36,114 nucleotides of DNA from Candidatus Saccharimonas sp. (GCA_022736555.1 DZCW01000008.1:1-36114); one strand, 5' to 3'. Counted from the first letter of the stretch, positions 6,223 to 16,328 are shown. The notes: generated from the sequence alone by a model not told the origin. Program-made: numbers and translations.

Positions 6223-8721
6223 ATGCTTTGGTATAAACAAAATGTTGATCAGTTATACGACATCTTAGATACTTCAGAAAAAGGATTATTAACTAATGAT
6301 GTAAATAAACGCCTTAAGCTATATGGTCCAAACCAATTAACTATTCGTAAAGATTCGCTTTGGCAAATTATAGTTGAGCCTTTTAAGAGTATATTTGTCA
6401 TTATTCTGATGGCTGCAGCATTGGTGAGTATGTTGAGCCAGGAATTTTTGGACGCTATGATTATCGGCCTGATTATTATAATCAATGCCACTATTTATTA
6501 TTTTCAACGTTATGCAACCACGAAGGTATTAAGAAGTCTAAAGAAACACAGTCTTCAGCAAGTTAATGTCACTAGAGGGGGTGTCTCTCAGACTATTTCC
6601 TCTATCGGTTTGGTACCCGGCGATATCGTTGTTCTCGGTGAGGGAGAAAAAGTACCTGCTGATGCAAGAGTGGTTCATACTGATGATTTACAAGTTGATG
6701 AAGCCTCTTTGACTGGCGAATCAGTGCCCGTGCATAAACATGCTTCGACACTTGAATCTGATAAACAAATATTCGAACAAGACAACATGGTTTTTCAGGG
6801 TACCTATATAATCTCTGGCGTAGCTACGGTCTTGGTAGTAGAAACTGGTAGCCGAACTGAATATAGTAAAATTGCTGGACTGGTCGTAGACGATAAATCG
6901 AAAAGCCCGGTTCAAGCAAAAATAGATCAGCTAGTCTCATTACTGGTTAAAATTACCGCAGTTTTAGCGGTTATTGTTTTCGTGCTGTCTTTAATTAGGG
7001 GGATACCGGTTAACGAGGCATTGAGATTTGCGCTATCGATGACAGTCTCTGCTGTACCAGAAGGGCTACCGGTTGCACTGACGGTTATTATAGTTTTAGG
7101 CATGAGGCGGATGGCCAAGCAAAAAGCTTTAGTTAGGTCATTTAAGGCAATCGAAGATATTGGGTTAATTACGACAATTGCAACCGATAAGACTGGTACT
7201 TTAACGAAAAATCATCTTACCGTCGTAGATAAATGGTCGGTTGGTGATGAGAGTGTGGCTGATATTGCCGAGCGCACCATAGACAAATCAATGGTTTTAT
7301 CGGATCCCCTAGACAAAGCGATAAAAGAATTTGTCGAGGGCCATAAAAATCATAAAATCAACAAGCTTTATCCTTTTGATATTTCTCTGCGAATGAGTGG
7401 GGCGTTTATTGAAAGCGATAAAATTATATATATAAAAGGTTCCCCGGAACATGTTTTATCTAAATCAAAAATAACAAACGAACAGCGTCACATATCTGAG
7501 TCTGTCTTGCGTGAGCTTGCATCAAAAGGGTATCGAGTAATTGCATTTGGAAGATACAAAGTTGAAGACAGGCTACCTGATGATTTGAGCATTATTAGTA
7601 GAAATGATATTGATTTTGTAGGTTTTTTGGCTTTCGCTGATGAACTAAGGCCCGAGGTTAAGGGTGCTATACGCGCCGCACATAAGGCTGGTATTAGTGT
7701 AAGACTTATTACTGGGGATCACTACGAAACAGCATTTAATATAGGTAAACAGTTAGGGCTAGCTACACACCCCGAACAGGTCGTGCAAGGTGTCGACCTA
7801 CCTAGGACTATGCCAGCGTTGGTTAATATGATAAAAACAAAAACGATCTTTGCACGTATATTGCCCGAGGATAAATTCATGATACTGAAAGCTCTAAAAC
7901 AGACAGAAATTACCGCAATGACTGGTGATGGTGTTAACGATGTGCCTGCGTTAGCCAATGCTCACGTAGGTATTGCTATGGGATCGGGTAGTGATATTGC
8001 TAAAGATGCTGGTGGGATTGTATTGCTTGATAATAATTTTACCACGATAGTCAAAGCTATAGCTGAAGGTAGGCAAATATTTGATAACATACGAAGAATG
8101 CTTTTTTATCTGTTGTCTACTTCACTTGGGGAGGTGTTAACTATGGTTGGAGCGTTATTATTTGGCCTGCCTTTGCCAGTTACGGCTATACAAATATTGT
8201 GGATAAACCTGGTGACCGATACGGCAATAGTTTTGCCGCTCGGTTTGGAATCACGAGAGGAAGGGTCTATGAATCGACCGCCTAGACGGCCAAAAGATCC
8301 GCTTTTGAGTAGGCTATTACTCTCTAGAATAGCAATTATTAGCTTAACTATGGCTGTAGTTACCTTAGTAACTGTGTTTATACTTGTTCAGCAAGGCTAC
8401 GATGTTGGCTATATACAGACGGTTGCCTTCTTAATGTTAATTGTGGCGCAGTGGGTGAATTCCTTTAATGCTAGGAGTGAATTTAAATCATCGTTTAGCA
8501 GGATAAAGAGTGCGAATTATGGGCTTATAATAGGCATAGGCGTTGCCGCTGGTTTACAGGCATTAGTTATGTTTGGGCCATTGGGGCGAGTCTTTGATAT
8601 TCATTCAGTCCCAATGTCGACATTGCTAATAAGTTCTGGTGTTATGGCTTTTGCTATATTGATTGTTTCGGAATTGCATAAACTCATTATTAGGGATACT
8701 AGCAAGAATACAGTTCGTTAG
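6223..8721 (+). CDS. P-type cation-transporting ATPase (P2, Ca2+-type)
   Basis: An 832-aa ion pump of the inner membrane. In order: a cation-ATPase N-terminal domain, the actuator domain with TGES, the M4 signature PEGLPVALT (P2-type), the phosphorylation site DKTGTLT (D322), the nucleotide-binding domain (KGSPEHVLSKS), the hinge MTGDGVNDVPAL and four C-terminal helices. Length and PEGLP motif fit prokaryotic Ca2+-ATPases; Na+ or other substrates cannot be excluded. It ends 6 nt before the oppositely oriented carboxypeptidase gene. Confidence 0.92.
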   Translation: MLWYKQNVDQLYDILDTSEKGLLTNDVNKRLKLYGPNQLTIRKDSLWQIIVEPFKSIFVIILMAAALVSMLSQEFLDAMIIGLIIIINATIYYFQRYATTKVLRSLKKHSLQQVNVTRGGVSQTISSIGLVPGDIVVLGEGEKVPADARVVHTDDLQVDEASLTGESVPVHKHASTLESDKQIFEQDNMVFQGTYIISGVATVLVVETGSRTEYSKIAGLVVDDKSKSPVQAKIDQLVSLLVKITAVLAVIVFVLSLIRGIPVNEALRFALSMTVSAVPEGLPVALTVIIVLGMRRMAKQKALVRSFKAIEDIGLITTIATDKTGTLTKNHLTVVDKWSVGDESVADIAERTIDKSMVLSDPLDKAIKEFVEGHKNHKINKLYPFDISLRMSGAFIESDKIIYIKGSPEHVLSKSKITNEQRHISESVLRELASKGYRVIAFGRYKVEDRLPDDLSIISRNDIDFVGFLAFADELRPEVKGAIRAAHKAGISVRLITGDHYETAFNIGKQLGLATHPEQVVQGVDLPRTMPALVNMIKTKTIFARILPEDKFMILKALKQTEITAMTGDGVNDVPALANAHVGIAMGSGSDIAKDAGGIVLLDNNFTTIVKAIAEGRQIFDNIRRMLFYLLSTSLGEVLTMVGALLFGLPLPVTAIQILWINLVTDTAIVLPLGLESREEGSMNRPPRRPKDPLLSRLLLSRIAIISLTMAVVTLVTVFILVQQGYDVGYIQTVAFLMLIVAQWVNSFNARSEFKSSFSRIKSANYGLIIGIGVAAGLQALVMFGPLGRVFDIHSVPMSTLLISSGVMAFAILIVSELHKLIIRDTSKNTVR

Positions 8722-8727
8722 GATGAT

Positions 8728-10650
8728 TTAAATGTTAACTATTTTCCAGAGTGTAGGCTCGTGGTCCCAGAAAAAATCACCATTTCGAGTAGGTAGTTCA
8801 ATTAGAATGGCGGGCGTGCCATATTGCTCGCCAGCCCATTCCTCGAACTCTCCGGTTATTGTGTAGCCCATTACTTCGTCGGCGTGGCCTATCATGCTGC
8901 TATATCCTACATTTGCTGCGTACAAGAGCCCAATGTTTGTAGAGTCGCCGTATTGATTAGCCCCCACTAAGCTACCTTGAGCGTGGAATGATACCTCGAG
9001 TCTAGGTTGTAGACTAGTTGTGAGGTTAGCTAAAGCTATTGTTTCCGGTTCGGACATAGGGGTGGGGCCTCCACTGTTAGCTATGATGCCACCACCAATA
9101 TCTACGCTAGATTGCCAGTTAGCCGATGCGAAGTTTCTGTCGATATTTACATTATTAGCGTTGTATCGCGTAGATACGGCTAGCCCATCCGGGTTTACGC
9201 TAGGTACGATAACTACTCTGCGGTCGGTCGGTATTTTATAGGCGTTAGTGTCGAGGTAATCTATCCAATTTTGCATAATATACGAACCGCTATGCTCGTC
9301 ACCATGTATACCGCCAGTAAATAATATCGTTGTTGAGCCGGTGCCATAATAGTAGGCGATAATCGGTCGACCCATAACCGAATAGCCGATTACTTCGGTT
9401 GCGCGACAAGTAATTCGTGATGCATACGACCAATTAGTGTTTGACCCTATATCGTATTGGCTGTTTAATCCCTTGTTTATGATTACAGATAATGAGCCGC
9501 AACGTGGCAAATCATGTAACTGGAATATTATCTGATTATTGGATCGGCCAATAGTCGAATTACCACCAACTAGACTGACGATATTGGAGATATTTTGTGT
9601 TTGAGATATTGGCTGGTCAAAAGTAACCACTATTCTGGCATTGGCATCAATTCCGCCGTTGCCGATATTAATATTAATGACTTTTGGTCCACCGGATGTC
9701 TGGAAATTTATGGCATACGGGGATTCTAGTAAACTGCCGTCCTGGCCTTCGGCTGCATTTAGCGTTAGTCTATACTGTGATTCTCGTTCCAAATCGGTTG
9801 CAATTGATATTTCAACGGTCGATCCGGTGATTTTAATGGTTGAAACTATTCTAGCAGCTACGTTGTTATCTATTTTTTCCAAGATCGCATCAGCTGTAAT
9901 TAACGTCTTGTCAGCCTCGAACGTAAAAGTTTTTGGTTTGGAATAAACTATCTCGCCAGTCGTAACTGATGTTTTCGTAATACTAGTCGGGGGTATTAAG
10001 CTTAAAGTTCCTTCGACGGCGCTGGATATATCTTTGTTATTAAAAATTCGCGTTAATTTATATGGGTATTTTGTACCCTGTTTTAGACCGAGCGATTTAA
10101 TATCACAGCTGATTTTATTTACATCGTTTGTGCATTTGTTAGTTTTATTATTAATTTCAATTTTATATGTGAATATATTGTCGGTCTTGTCGAGAGTGAA
10201 TTCCAGCGATTTAGTTAAGGCTACTGGTTTGTTTATTGCGGCACTAACTCTTGGCTTATCTCCTACATTTATAGTGTAGTTATTGCGTAAAACCAACCAT
10301 CCAAACGGGGAATAACTGATGTCTATATTTCCAGCTGACGGTGATTTAAACGGTGTTACGCAAACCTTATTCGAGAATAGAACTAGGCTGCCTATTTTAG
10401 TTTCATTTTGTGTTTGTAGCTTGAAATCAGATCCGCCTGATTGTTTCTGTATTTTAGGTAATAGGGTTAGCTTACTAATGCAGCTGCTATCTTTGGAATA
10501 TGAGAAAGTTATGTTTTTCGGAACTACAAAGTATATGGCATAGCTAATAATTATGACTAGGAACAGTAAAACAATCCAAATTTTAATAGGGATTTTAAAT
10601 AAACCAGATTTGATGCTTTTTATAACATATTTAATTTTATGTTTTGACAT
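8728..10650 (-). CDS. Membrane-anchored M14-type zinc carboxypeptidase with Ig-like repeats
   Basis: A 640-aa protein with a basic cytoplasmic start, one membrane helix (about residues 23-43), an extracellular stalk of beta-rich Ig/Big-like repeats (about 50-410) and a C-terminal M14 peptidase domain. Zinc ligands are visible as H449 and E452 in GGIHGDEHSG and H556 in SFHAQG. NIDRNF gives the substrate-binding Asn-Arg, and the catalytic glutamate is E618 in ILIELPT. This resembles MpaA-like or gamma-D-Glu-diaminopimelate peptidases, so a peptidoglycan peptide is the likely substrate, cut outside the cell. The start is 8 nt from a TATATT box, near-leaderless. Confidence 0.85.
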   Translation of the reverse strand: MSKHKIKYVIKSIKSGLFKIPIKIWIVLLFLVIIISYAIYFVVPKNITFSYSKDSSCISKLTLLPKIQKQSGGSDFKLQTQNETKIGSLVLFSNKVCVTPFKSPSAGNIDISYSPFGWLVLRNNYTINVGDKPRVSAAINKPVALTKSLEFTLDKTDNIFTYKIEINNKTNKCTNDVNKISCDIKSLGLKQGTKYPYKLTRIFNNKDISSAVEGTLSLIPPTSITKTSVTTGEIVYSKPKTFTFEADKTLITADAILEKIDNNVAARIVSTIKITGSTVEISIATDLERESQYRLTLNAAEGQDGSLLESPYAINFQTSGGPKVININIGNGGIDANARIVVTFDQPISQTQNISNIVSLVGGNSTIGRSNNQIIFQLHDLPRCGSLSVIINKGLNSQYDIGSNTNWSYASRITCRATEVIGYSVMGRPIIAYYYGTGSTTILFTGGIHGDEHSGSYIMQNWIDYLDTNAYKIPTDRRVVIVPSVNPDGLAVSTRYNANNVNIDRNFASANWQSSVDIGGGIIANSGGPTPMSEPETIALANLTTSLQPRLEVSFHAQGSLVGANQYGDSTNIGLLYAANVGYSSMIGHADEVMGYTITGEFEEWAGEQYGTPAILIELPTRNGDFFWDHEPTLWKIVNI

Positions 10651-10658
10651 ACGCTCTC

Positions 10659-10718
10659 AATATAAACACTAGCGCTATTTACATTGTAACTTAAAAATGT
10701 AGGAAACTGCTCTATAAT
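10659..10718. promoter_or_regulatory. Divergent promoters between carboxypeptidase and HD genes
   Basis: On the minus strand TATATT (10659-10664) lies 8 nt before the carboxypeptidase ATG. On the plus strand TATAAT (10713-10718) lies 8 nt before the HD-protein ATG at 10727. Both would give leaders of zero to two bases. Confidence 0.5.
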
Positions 10719-10726
10719 ATGTTTCT

Positions 10727-11353
10727 ATGGAAGAATTATACAAAAGAGTTACCGAGATATTTTCTAAACGGCATCATATAGCCCATGACATTAAACACAT
10801 CACTAGAACGGCTGCCTTGGCGAGATATATTGCCGGTCAAGAGGGTTATGATGAGGACGAGGCCGAAGTTGCTGGTATTTTGCATGATATGGGGCGTACG
10901 GTGCAAGACGAGGATAAAGGGCATGGTCCTGCCGGAGTTCCGTTAGCGCGGCAATTATTAGACGAATATACAAATTATGACGAAATAGCCAAGACCCGTA
11001 TTTTATCGGCCGTCGAATGTCATAGCTATTTAAACGCGATAGGTGAATTAACTCATATCGTCCAAGATGCTGATATGTTGGATGGGTTAGGGGCTATTGG
11101 GATGATGCGAGCTTATACCTCCAAGGCTAATTCTGTAGATTATAATTCGGATGATATAGTCCCTAGCGTTGGCAAACAAAACGCAACTATTAATGATCAG
11201 ATAGTTTATCAGATGGAGTGGTTTGGTTTAATGCATACAAAAACTGCCAAGAAAATAGCCACCAGTAGGCATGATTTTATGGTTGGATTCTTCAAAGAGT
11301 TTAATAATGAGGCGCTAGGGCTAGACTATAAAAGAAAAACCCCTCAATTATGA
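10727..11353 (+). CDS. HD-domain phosphohydrolase
   Basis: A 208-aa cytoplasmic metal-dependent phosphohydrolase of the HD superfamily. The metal ligands are visible as H24 in HDIKHITR, the HD pair H52-D53 in GILHDMGR, and a distal aspartate in VQDADMLDGLGAIG. The arrangement matches uncharacterised YedJ-like HD hydrolases that probably act on nucleotides or phosphomonoesters. The substrate is unknown. The TGA stop lies inside the terminator of the opposite-strand gene. Confidence 0.85.
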   Translation: MEELYKRVTEIFSKRHHIAHDIKHITRTAALARYIAGQEGYDEDEAEVAGILHDMGRTVQDEDKGHGPAGVPLARQLLDEYTNYDEIAKTRILSAVECHSYLNAIGELTHIVQDADMLDGLGAIGMMRAYTSKANSVDYNSDDIVPSVGKQNATINDQIVYQMEWFGLMHTKTAKKIATSRHDFMVGFFKEFNNEALGLDYKRKTPQL

Positions 11354-11357
11354 GGGG
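11333..11357 (-). terminator. Minus-strand terminator overlapping the end of the HD gene
   Basis: The stem CCCCTCA/TGAGGGG (11340-11346, 11351-11357) has a 4-nt loop. Only the minus strand has a following T run (TTTTTC), so it ends the 11383-12525 transcript. It is embedded in the last codons of the HD gene. Confidence 0.7.
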
Positions 11358-11382
11358 CGCACTAGCGATCCATAAGATCTAG

Positions 11383-12525
11383 CTAGTATGATAACTTTTC
11401 TATTTTAAGTGAATAGTCTAATTGCTCGTAAGCTTTCTTGAGCGATGGGTTGCCGTACGATGTGTCGCAATTATAAATATAAATTAATTTATTACGCGCT
11501 ATCGTATCACCTTCTCTGTAGTCCTGTATGAGGTCTACTTCCATTTTTGCCCATGTTTCCGGATATATAATCTGACAGCCTGGCTGTTCGATTGGTCTAC
11601 CGAATAGGTTGGCTATTTCCTGAAAAGATGGATTGTCGGAACGAAAACCATCGACGATTTCATTATTAACTACAATCTCGGTTCGATCATATTTAACCCC
11701 GTTAATAATCACGGCATCTCTGCGGTCTATGATTTGATAAGCAATTTGCCTAAGATTCTCGCGGTGCCATAAACCATGGTGACTGAATCTGTCTTTGTCG
11801 GATATCACTGCATAAGCGGGGATTAGTGTTTGGTGGTCATTATCGCTACGGGTAAAGTAACGCTCGTCGAAACGTAGTGAGATATCGCTATTATTGCTAA
11901 TATCTTTGTTAGTTTTGACGAGTTCAAATATTGGATGGCCATTCTGCCGCTGTTCAATCATCCAAGCCAAATCGTTACGTCAAATGTTGAGGCAACCTTT
12001 AACTTGGCTGTATTGAGCGTTATCGTCGTAATTTCGCGCGACAGCCATCATGGATACGATCTTTCCAATCCTAGTGGATTCTTTGTCAAAGGAATCCATA
12101 ATCTCCTGATAAAATTCGTCGAGCAACTGATTAGCTAATTAGTATGAGTTTTGGATGCTCATGAACTTTTGTGCTTCCTGTAAAACTCGTCTAAAATCCG
12201 CGATTTCCCTGATAAAATGGTCGCGAACTAATTCTGGTTTCAATAAGCCATCTACTCCTCTGGGTAATAGATTAGGTAAGAATAGGCGAAACATCCCACG
12301 GATCATCACTGACTCAGCATTAGGGCGAAAACTAACTAGATTTCTAGGCATAAAGTTAATCTTGCCAGAATCTCGATAGGCCTCGACCACATGGTTGTGG
12401 GGAAATGTGCCTGAAAATACGCAATCTAACATACTTAGCTTGTTATTTAGATCTTCTACTAATACCGCTTCGGCATAATCTGGATCGATTTTTATTGCAT
12501 CAGATCTGGTTGGTATTCCAATCAC
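11383..12525 (-). pseudogene. Unknown 380-aa protein broken by two in-frame stops
   Basis: One minus-strand frame runs 381 codons from GTG 12525 to 11383, with TAA at 12139-12141 (codon 129) and TGA at 11980-11982 (codon 182). The 128-aa first part (MIGIPTRSD...MSIQNSY), the 52-codon middle (LANQLLDEFYQEIMDSFDKE...) and the 195-aa last part (MAWMIEQRQNGHPIFELV...) all read like ordinary soluble protein. There is no frameshift and no change in codon style. The last part could start only at TTG 11970, which has no Shine-Dalgarno site. I do not recognise the family; the C-terminal half is rich in charged and aromatic residues and has no membrane helix. It is best described as one gene interrupted twice, or two or three unrelated short genes by chance. 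Confidence 0.6.
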
Positions 12526-12705
12526 TTTGCATCATCATCCTTTCACTTAAAATAGATAGGTTCAAGAGCGACCTGTGGTCGCTTTACGCTGTTTACAGTA
12601 TAATAATATACCAAAAAAGTAAATAGTATTGAATGATAAGGTGCATATCTTAAGGATAATACCAAGTTTGTCATGCTATTAAGTTAATAGTATTCTAATA
12701 TTCAT
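12526..12705. promoter_or_regulatory. Divergent intergenic region with hairpin and -10 boxes
   Basis: The region holds the 5' leader of the minus-strand gene with a hairpin AGCGACC/GGTCGCT (12567-12573, 12577-12583). On the plus strand TCTAAT (12694-12699) lies 6 nt before the ATG at 12706, consistent with a leaderless start for the deacetylase gene. Nothing else is recognised. Confidence 0.4.
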
Positions 12706-13560
12706 ATGGGTCGCAAAAAACGTCGGTCAAAGAAGCGTATAAAGCATATTTCTAATAGACGGCTTTATCTCATTATCTATACTGTTATGGTCGCACTATT
12801 TATAATAGTTTATATTCTAACGTTGCCAGCATAATCGGTAAAAAACATAGGTAGTGCTAACCAAAAACCAGCTAAACCTACCACCGTATCTCTGGTAGGT
12901 CTAAAGGTACCGGATCAAAAATCAGCCAAGCCGCTACCCGTGTTTACGCCCGATTATGCCATACCACCAATTCAGGACGGTATGGCGCCGGTTATTGCTA
13001 ATATACCAACTAAACAAAATGTAGTGTTTTTAACAATAGATGATGGTGCATTCAAGGATCAGTCGGTGGTAGATATGATCAAGCAGAACGGCGTAAGGGC
13101 ATCCCTGTTTTTGTCGAAGGCCTTTATAGCCAGCAATCCTGACTTTTTCAAACAAATAATTTCACTTGGGTCATTAGTTGAAAATCATACCATAGGGCAT
13201 GACGCCAATATGGCTAAGAATCAGGATTACGATCAGCAAAAGGCTGAAATCTGTGGCATGGCCAACTACGAGGCTGAACATTATGGACGTCGACCTATAT
13301 TCTTTCGACCATCTGGCGGGGCGTATTCCGACACTATGCGCCGGGCGGCCGCTGATTGTGGCATGAAAGCCATAGTCACCTGGATTGCCAAGGCAAATGG
13401 TGGATCGATGCAATATCAAATAGGCAGCAAATTACGACCGGGTGATATTGTATTGATGCATTTTAGACCTGAATTTAAACAGGATATGCAGGCATTTTTG
13501 AATGCCCAGGATGCGGCCGGGTTACATACGGAACTGCTCGAAGATCTAATAATTAATTAA
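12706..13560 (+). pseudogene. Polysaccharide deacetylase (NodB-type), anchor separated by in-frame TAA
   Basis: From ATG 12706 the frame encodes a very basic N-terminus (MGRKKRRSKKRIKH), a membrane helix (LYLIIYTVMVALFIIVYILTL) and then TAA at 12832-12834 (codon 43). The same frame continues through a Lys/Pro-rich linker (NQKPAKPTT, DQKSAKPLP) into a full NodB domain. NodB motifs are seen: TIDDG (metal aspartates), NHTIGHD (metal histidines), FFRPSGGAY and VLMHF. The product would remove acetyl groups from cell-wall glycan outside the cell. The only start after the stop is GTG 12940, without a ribosome-binding site, and it would yield a cytoplasmic enzyme with no anchor. The gene is thus broken, read through, or mis-sequenced at one codon. 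Confidence 0.75.
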
Positions 13561-13562
13561 TC

Positions 13563-15371
13563 TTACTTTAAATTATTGAATTGATTGTAGCGAACGATTA
13601 ATGATGACATGTTCTTTTCGGTGTCGAGTGTAGTTTTACAATCGCTTGTCCCGTTGAATACAGCCAGCTGATCATGACAAGTTTTCAGGCTGTTAGATCC
13701 ATTAGCGAATAGACTCTGACCGAACATTAATTGGTCGGTTTTTATGCCTAGTAGATCAAGGACTGTTGGCGTGATATCTAAATGAGTGCCTTGGTTCGTG
13801 TAGGTCTTACTAGTGTTGTCGTTTGGCAGCTTAACTAGTAATGGTACTTCTTTTTCTTGAACGGTGGTCGGATCGTATTTAATTGTACCAGCTGTAAAAG
13901 CGGATAGAACTGGGGTGTGATCACCATAAATTACGATCATAGAATCATCATATAGCCCCTCTGATTTTAATTTCGTAAAGAATATGCCTAGCATTCGATC
14001 GGTGTAGTTAATGTTTTGCAAGTATCCGCCAACCTGGTCGGGATAATCCTGAATATTTATATTTAACCCCTTGGTTTGGTCGGTCACACTAAATGGAACA
14101 TGCGAAGTTAATGTAATGACATAACTTAGACTTGGTTTTGGTTGGGATTTTATGTACTCGGCCGTTTTAGATAGAAAATCTCCGTCATTTAGCCCCATAT
14201 TTATCATTGCACCATTTGGGTAGCTATCGGCAGCGTAAAACTTCTGATAACCTAGTGATTTTAGGGCGATATTACGATTCCAAAAATTACGGTTAAAACC
14301 ATGGTAGGCGTAGGTACTATAGCCATTAGTGGCCAAGGTTTTTGGTAGGCTAGAGAAATCGTCATGTCCATATCGTACAAATATTGCCGAATCGGTTAAT
14401 GGAAAAAATGATGTATTGGCTACAAAATCAGTGTCCGAAGTATGTCCAGCCCCAATCACAAAACGATCATTAGGGAAAAACTGAGAATTTTTAGCTAAGC
14501 TATTTAAATTAGGTGTTATTTCTCGGCCATTAACTGATTGATTAATAACAAAGCCACCTAGGGATTCGACTTGGACTATAATGACATTTTTGCCTTTGGC
14601 TATGCCGGTTAGATTATTGGTTGACTGAGCTGGTTTATTACTATTAACCCAATTAACTAATGTTCGGGTCTGGTCGGACGATAAACTAGTAGTTTCTTCC
14701 CGTATAAAACGAGTTATATCTATGGCGTGTGCTAAAAAGATTCCGTAATATTGTGAAGTTGAAACGGTATCATAACCTCGGTCGATTACCTCGTTTAGTT
14801 TATTGACGCCACCCATTGATTGTAGGGCGAACCAAAGACCAGTAATCGTAATAAGCAGGATTACAAATGAAGTTTTATATTCGGATTTTCCAGCAGTAAA
14901 CCTGGTGCTATATTTACTAAAAAATGATCGGATTGGTTTGTTGAACAGTATAACGACAATAATATCGATAAAGAATAGGATATACCACCAACTCAGTAGT
15001 CCGGCTATTGCTGGGCCAACACCTGCCGCTTCGCTTATGGAACTGAGTAAACCTACCGTAGGAAGGGTTTTGAAATACGAAAAATAAACCATATCGATCA
15101 GTAATAGAATCGTCAGTAAAGAGGCTAGTATTATCGTTATTTTATTTTTGTATTTACGTACAAAATATAGCGGCGAGAAAATTAATGCTGTGCCTATAAA
15201 CCCAACTACGATGCCATCTAGATACTGATTAGTAGGCCAGGTCAGCGACAGTATAAAGGTGTTAATAACGAATAATTTTAACCCAATGCTTAATATGAAA
15301 AATAATATCAAGTATTGTTCGCTAATAAATGCAATTATGTGTTTAGCGAGGGTTTTTATTATCTCAACCAT
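13563..15371 (-). CDS. LtaS-like membrane sulfatase (polyglycerol-phosphate synthase family)
   Basis: A 602-aa protein with five N-terminal membrane helices (to about residue 190) and a C-terminal extracellular sulfatase-fold domain. GKNVIIVQVESLGG holds the first metal-site glutamate, the nucleophile threonine T311 lies in GAGHTSDTDF, and the late metal ligands are in IYGDHTP. This is the layout of lipoteichoic acid synthase, which transfers glycerol-phosphate from phosphatidylglycerol outside the membrane. A phosphoethanolamine or phosphoglycerol transferase with another acceptor is possible. AGGAG precedes the ATG. It converges with the deacetylase gene, 2 nt apart. Confidence 0.85.
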   Translation of the reverse strand: MVEIIKTLAKHIIAFISEQYLILFFILSIGLKLFVINTFILSLTWPTNQYLDGIVVGFIGTALIFSPLYFVRKYKNKITIILASLLTILLLIDMVYFSYFKTLPTVGLLSSISEAAGVGPAIAGLLSWWYILFFIDIIVVILFNKPIRSFFSKYSTRFTAGKSEYKTSFVILLITITGLWFALQSMGGVNKLNEVIDRGYDTVSTSQYYGIFLAHAIDITRFIREETTSLSSDQTRTLVNWVNSNKPAQSTNNLTGIAKGKNVIIVQVESLGGFVINQSVNGREITPNLNSLAKNSQFFPNDRFVIGAGHTSDTDFVANTSFFPLTDSAIFVRYGHDDFSSLPKTLATNGYSTYAYHGFNRNFWNRNIALKSLGYQKFYAADSYPNGAMINMGLNDGDFLSKTAEYIKSQPKPSLSYVITLTSHVPFSVTDQTKGLNINIQDYPDQVGGYLQNINYTDRMLGIFFTKLKSEGLYDDSMIVIYGDHTPVLSAFTAGTIKYDPTTVQEKEVPLLVKLPNDNTSKTYTNQGTHLDITPTVLDLLGIKTDQLMFGQSLFANGSNSLKTCHDQLAVFNGTSDCKTTLDTEKNMSSLIVRYNQFNNLK

Positions 15372-15516
15372 TGGGCTCCTATTCTAACGTTCCTAACTGA
15401 TTTTTTGTTTAATAGACGGGTTTTGCCTAATTAGTATTCTATTTTGACAGCAAACTATCATAAAATGCAAATTACGCTTGGTTGAATTGTATCTATGACC
15501 TAAGCCTTCTGTTAAA

Positions 15517-16317
15517 ATGGGGTATAAACAACAGGGGGCTCGATTGCTAAATTATCCAATTGATAAAATTATTCTATTCTTTATAATCTATGCCTTTTTT
15601 GGTTGGTGCCTGGAAGTTATCGTTTCAACTATGCAAACTGGCAAATTTGTTAATAGGGGTTTTCTAAATGGCCCATTTTGCCCAGTTTATGGATTCGGAG
15701 TTATTACAATACTAGCCCTGATCGCTCCATTCAAAGATAATGTTTTGGTTATTTTTGTTGGGTCAATAATATTAACCACTATAGTTGAATTTATAACGGG
15801 ATATATATTAGAAAAAAGTTTCAACCAGAAATGGTGGGACTATTCAAAAGAGCCACTAAACATCAGGGGATATGTTTGCGCGCAAACCTCATTGTTGTGG
15901 GGTGTGGCGTGTGTCTTTTTGATTTATGTTTTGCAGCCGCCACTTGGTCACCTGATAGGTTATATACCAGCCAAGGTTAGTATATTTATAACCGCCATAC
16001 TCGTATTTGTAATGGTAATTGACGCTATAATAACCCTCATAGCTCTGGCAAAACTCAAACGAAAAATTTATCTAGCCCAAGACATTGGCGATCGTATCAA
16101 GTCGCTATCAGATATGATGGGTAAAACTATTCATGAAAATACAGTTGCCGCTATGAAGATGGGCGATGGTAATATGAAAGAGCTTGAAATTCTAAAAAAT
16201 AAATATCAGGCAATATTGAATGAAAAGACCTTTAGATATAATAGGATACTGCGAGCTTTCCCTACGCTTAAATTAGCTAAGCCCAAGATTAGAAATAGGC
16301 CAAAGAAGACAAAATAG
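15517..16317 (+). CDS. Putative ABC-transporter type IV (CmpB-like) membrane protein
   Basis: A 266-aa protein of the ABC_trans_CmpB family, with four to five membrane helices in residues 15-180 and a charged coiled-coil C-terminus. The family signatures YAFFGWCLEV, NRGFLNGPFCPVYGFG and WWDYSKEPLNIRGYVC are clear. Despite the name its function is not established. The start is uncertain: ATG 15517 sits on a possible -10 (TTAAAATG), and a TTG at 15544, giving MLNYPIDK, has AGGGGG just upstream and may be the real start. Confidence 0.8.
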   Translation: MGYKQQGARLLNYPIDKIILFFIIYAFFGWCLEVIVSTMQTGKFVNRGFLNGPFCPVYGFGVITILALIAPFKDNVLVIFVGSIILTTIVEFITGYILEKSFNQKWWDYSKEPLNIRGYVCAQTSLLWGVACVFLIYVLQPPLGHLIGYIPAKVSIFITAILVFVMVIDAIITLIALAKLKRKIYLAQDIGDRIKSLSDMMGKTIHENTVAAMKMGDGNMKELEILKNKYQAILNEKTFRYNRILRAFPTLKLAKPKIRNRPKKTK

Positions 16318-16328
16318 CATAATTATTA

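Noticed and set aside
11980-11982. UGA recoded as glycine or tryptophan, as in some Patescibacteria or mycoplasmas
   Set aside because: Ordinary genes here end in TGA (974-1219, 10727-11353, 22929-23306), and the other five in-frame stops are TAA or TAG.
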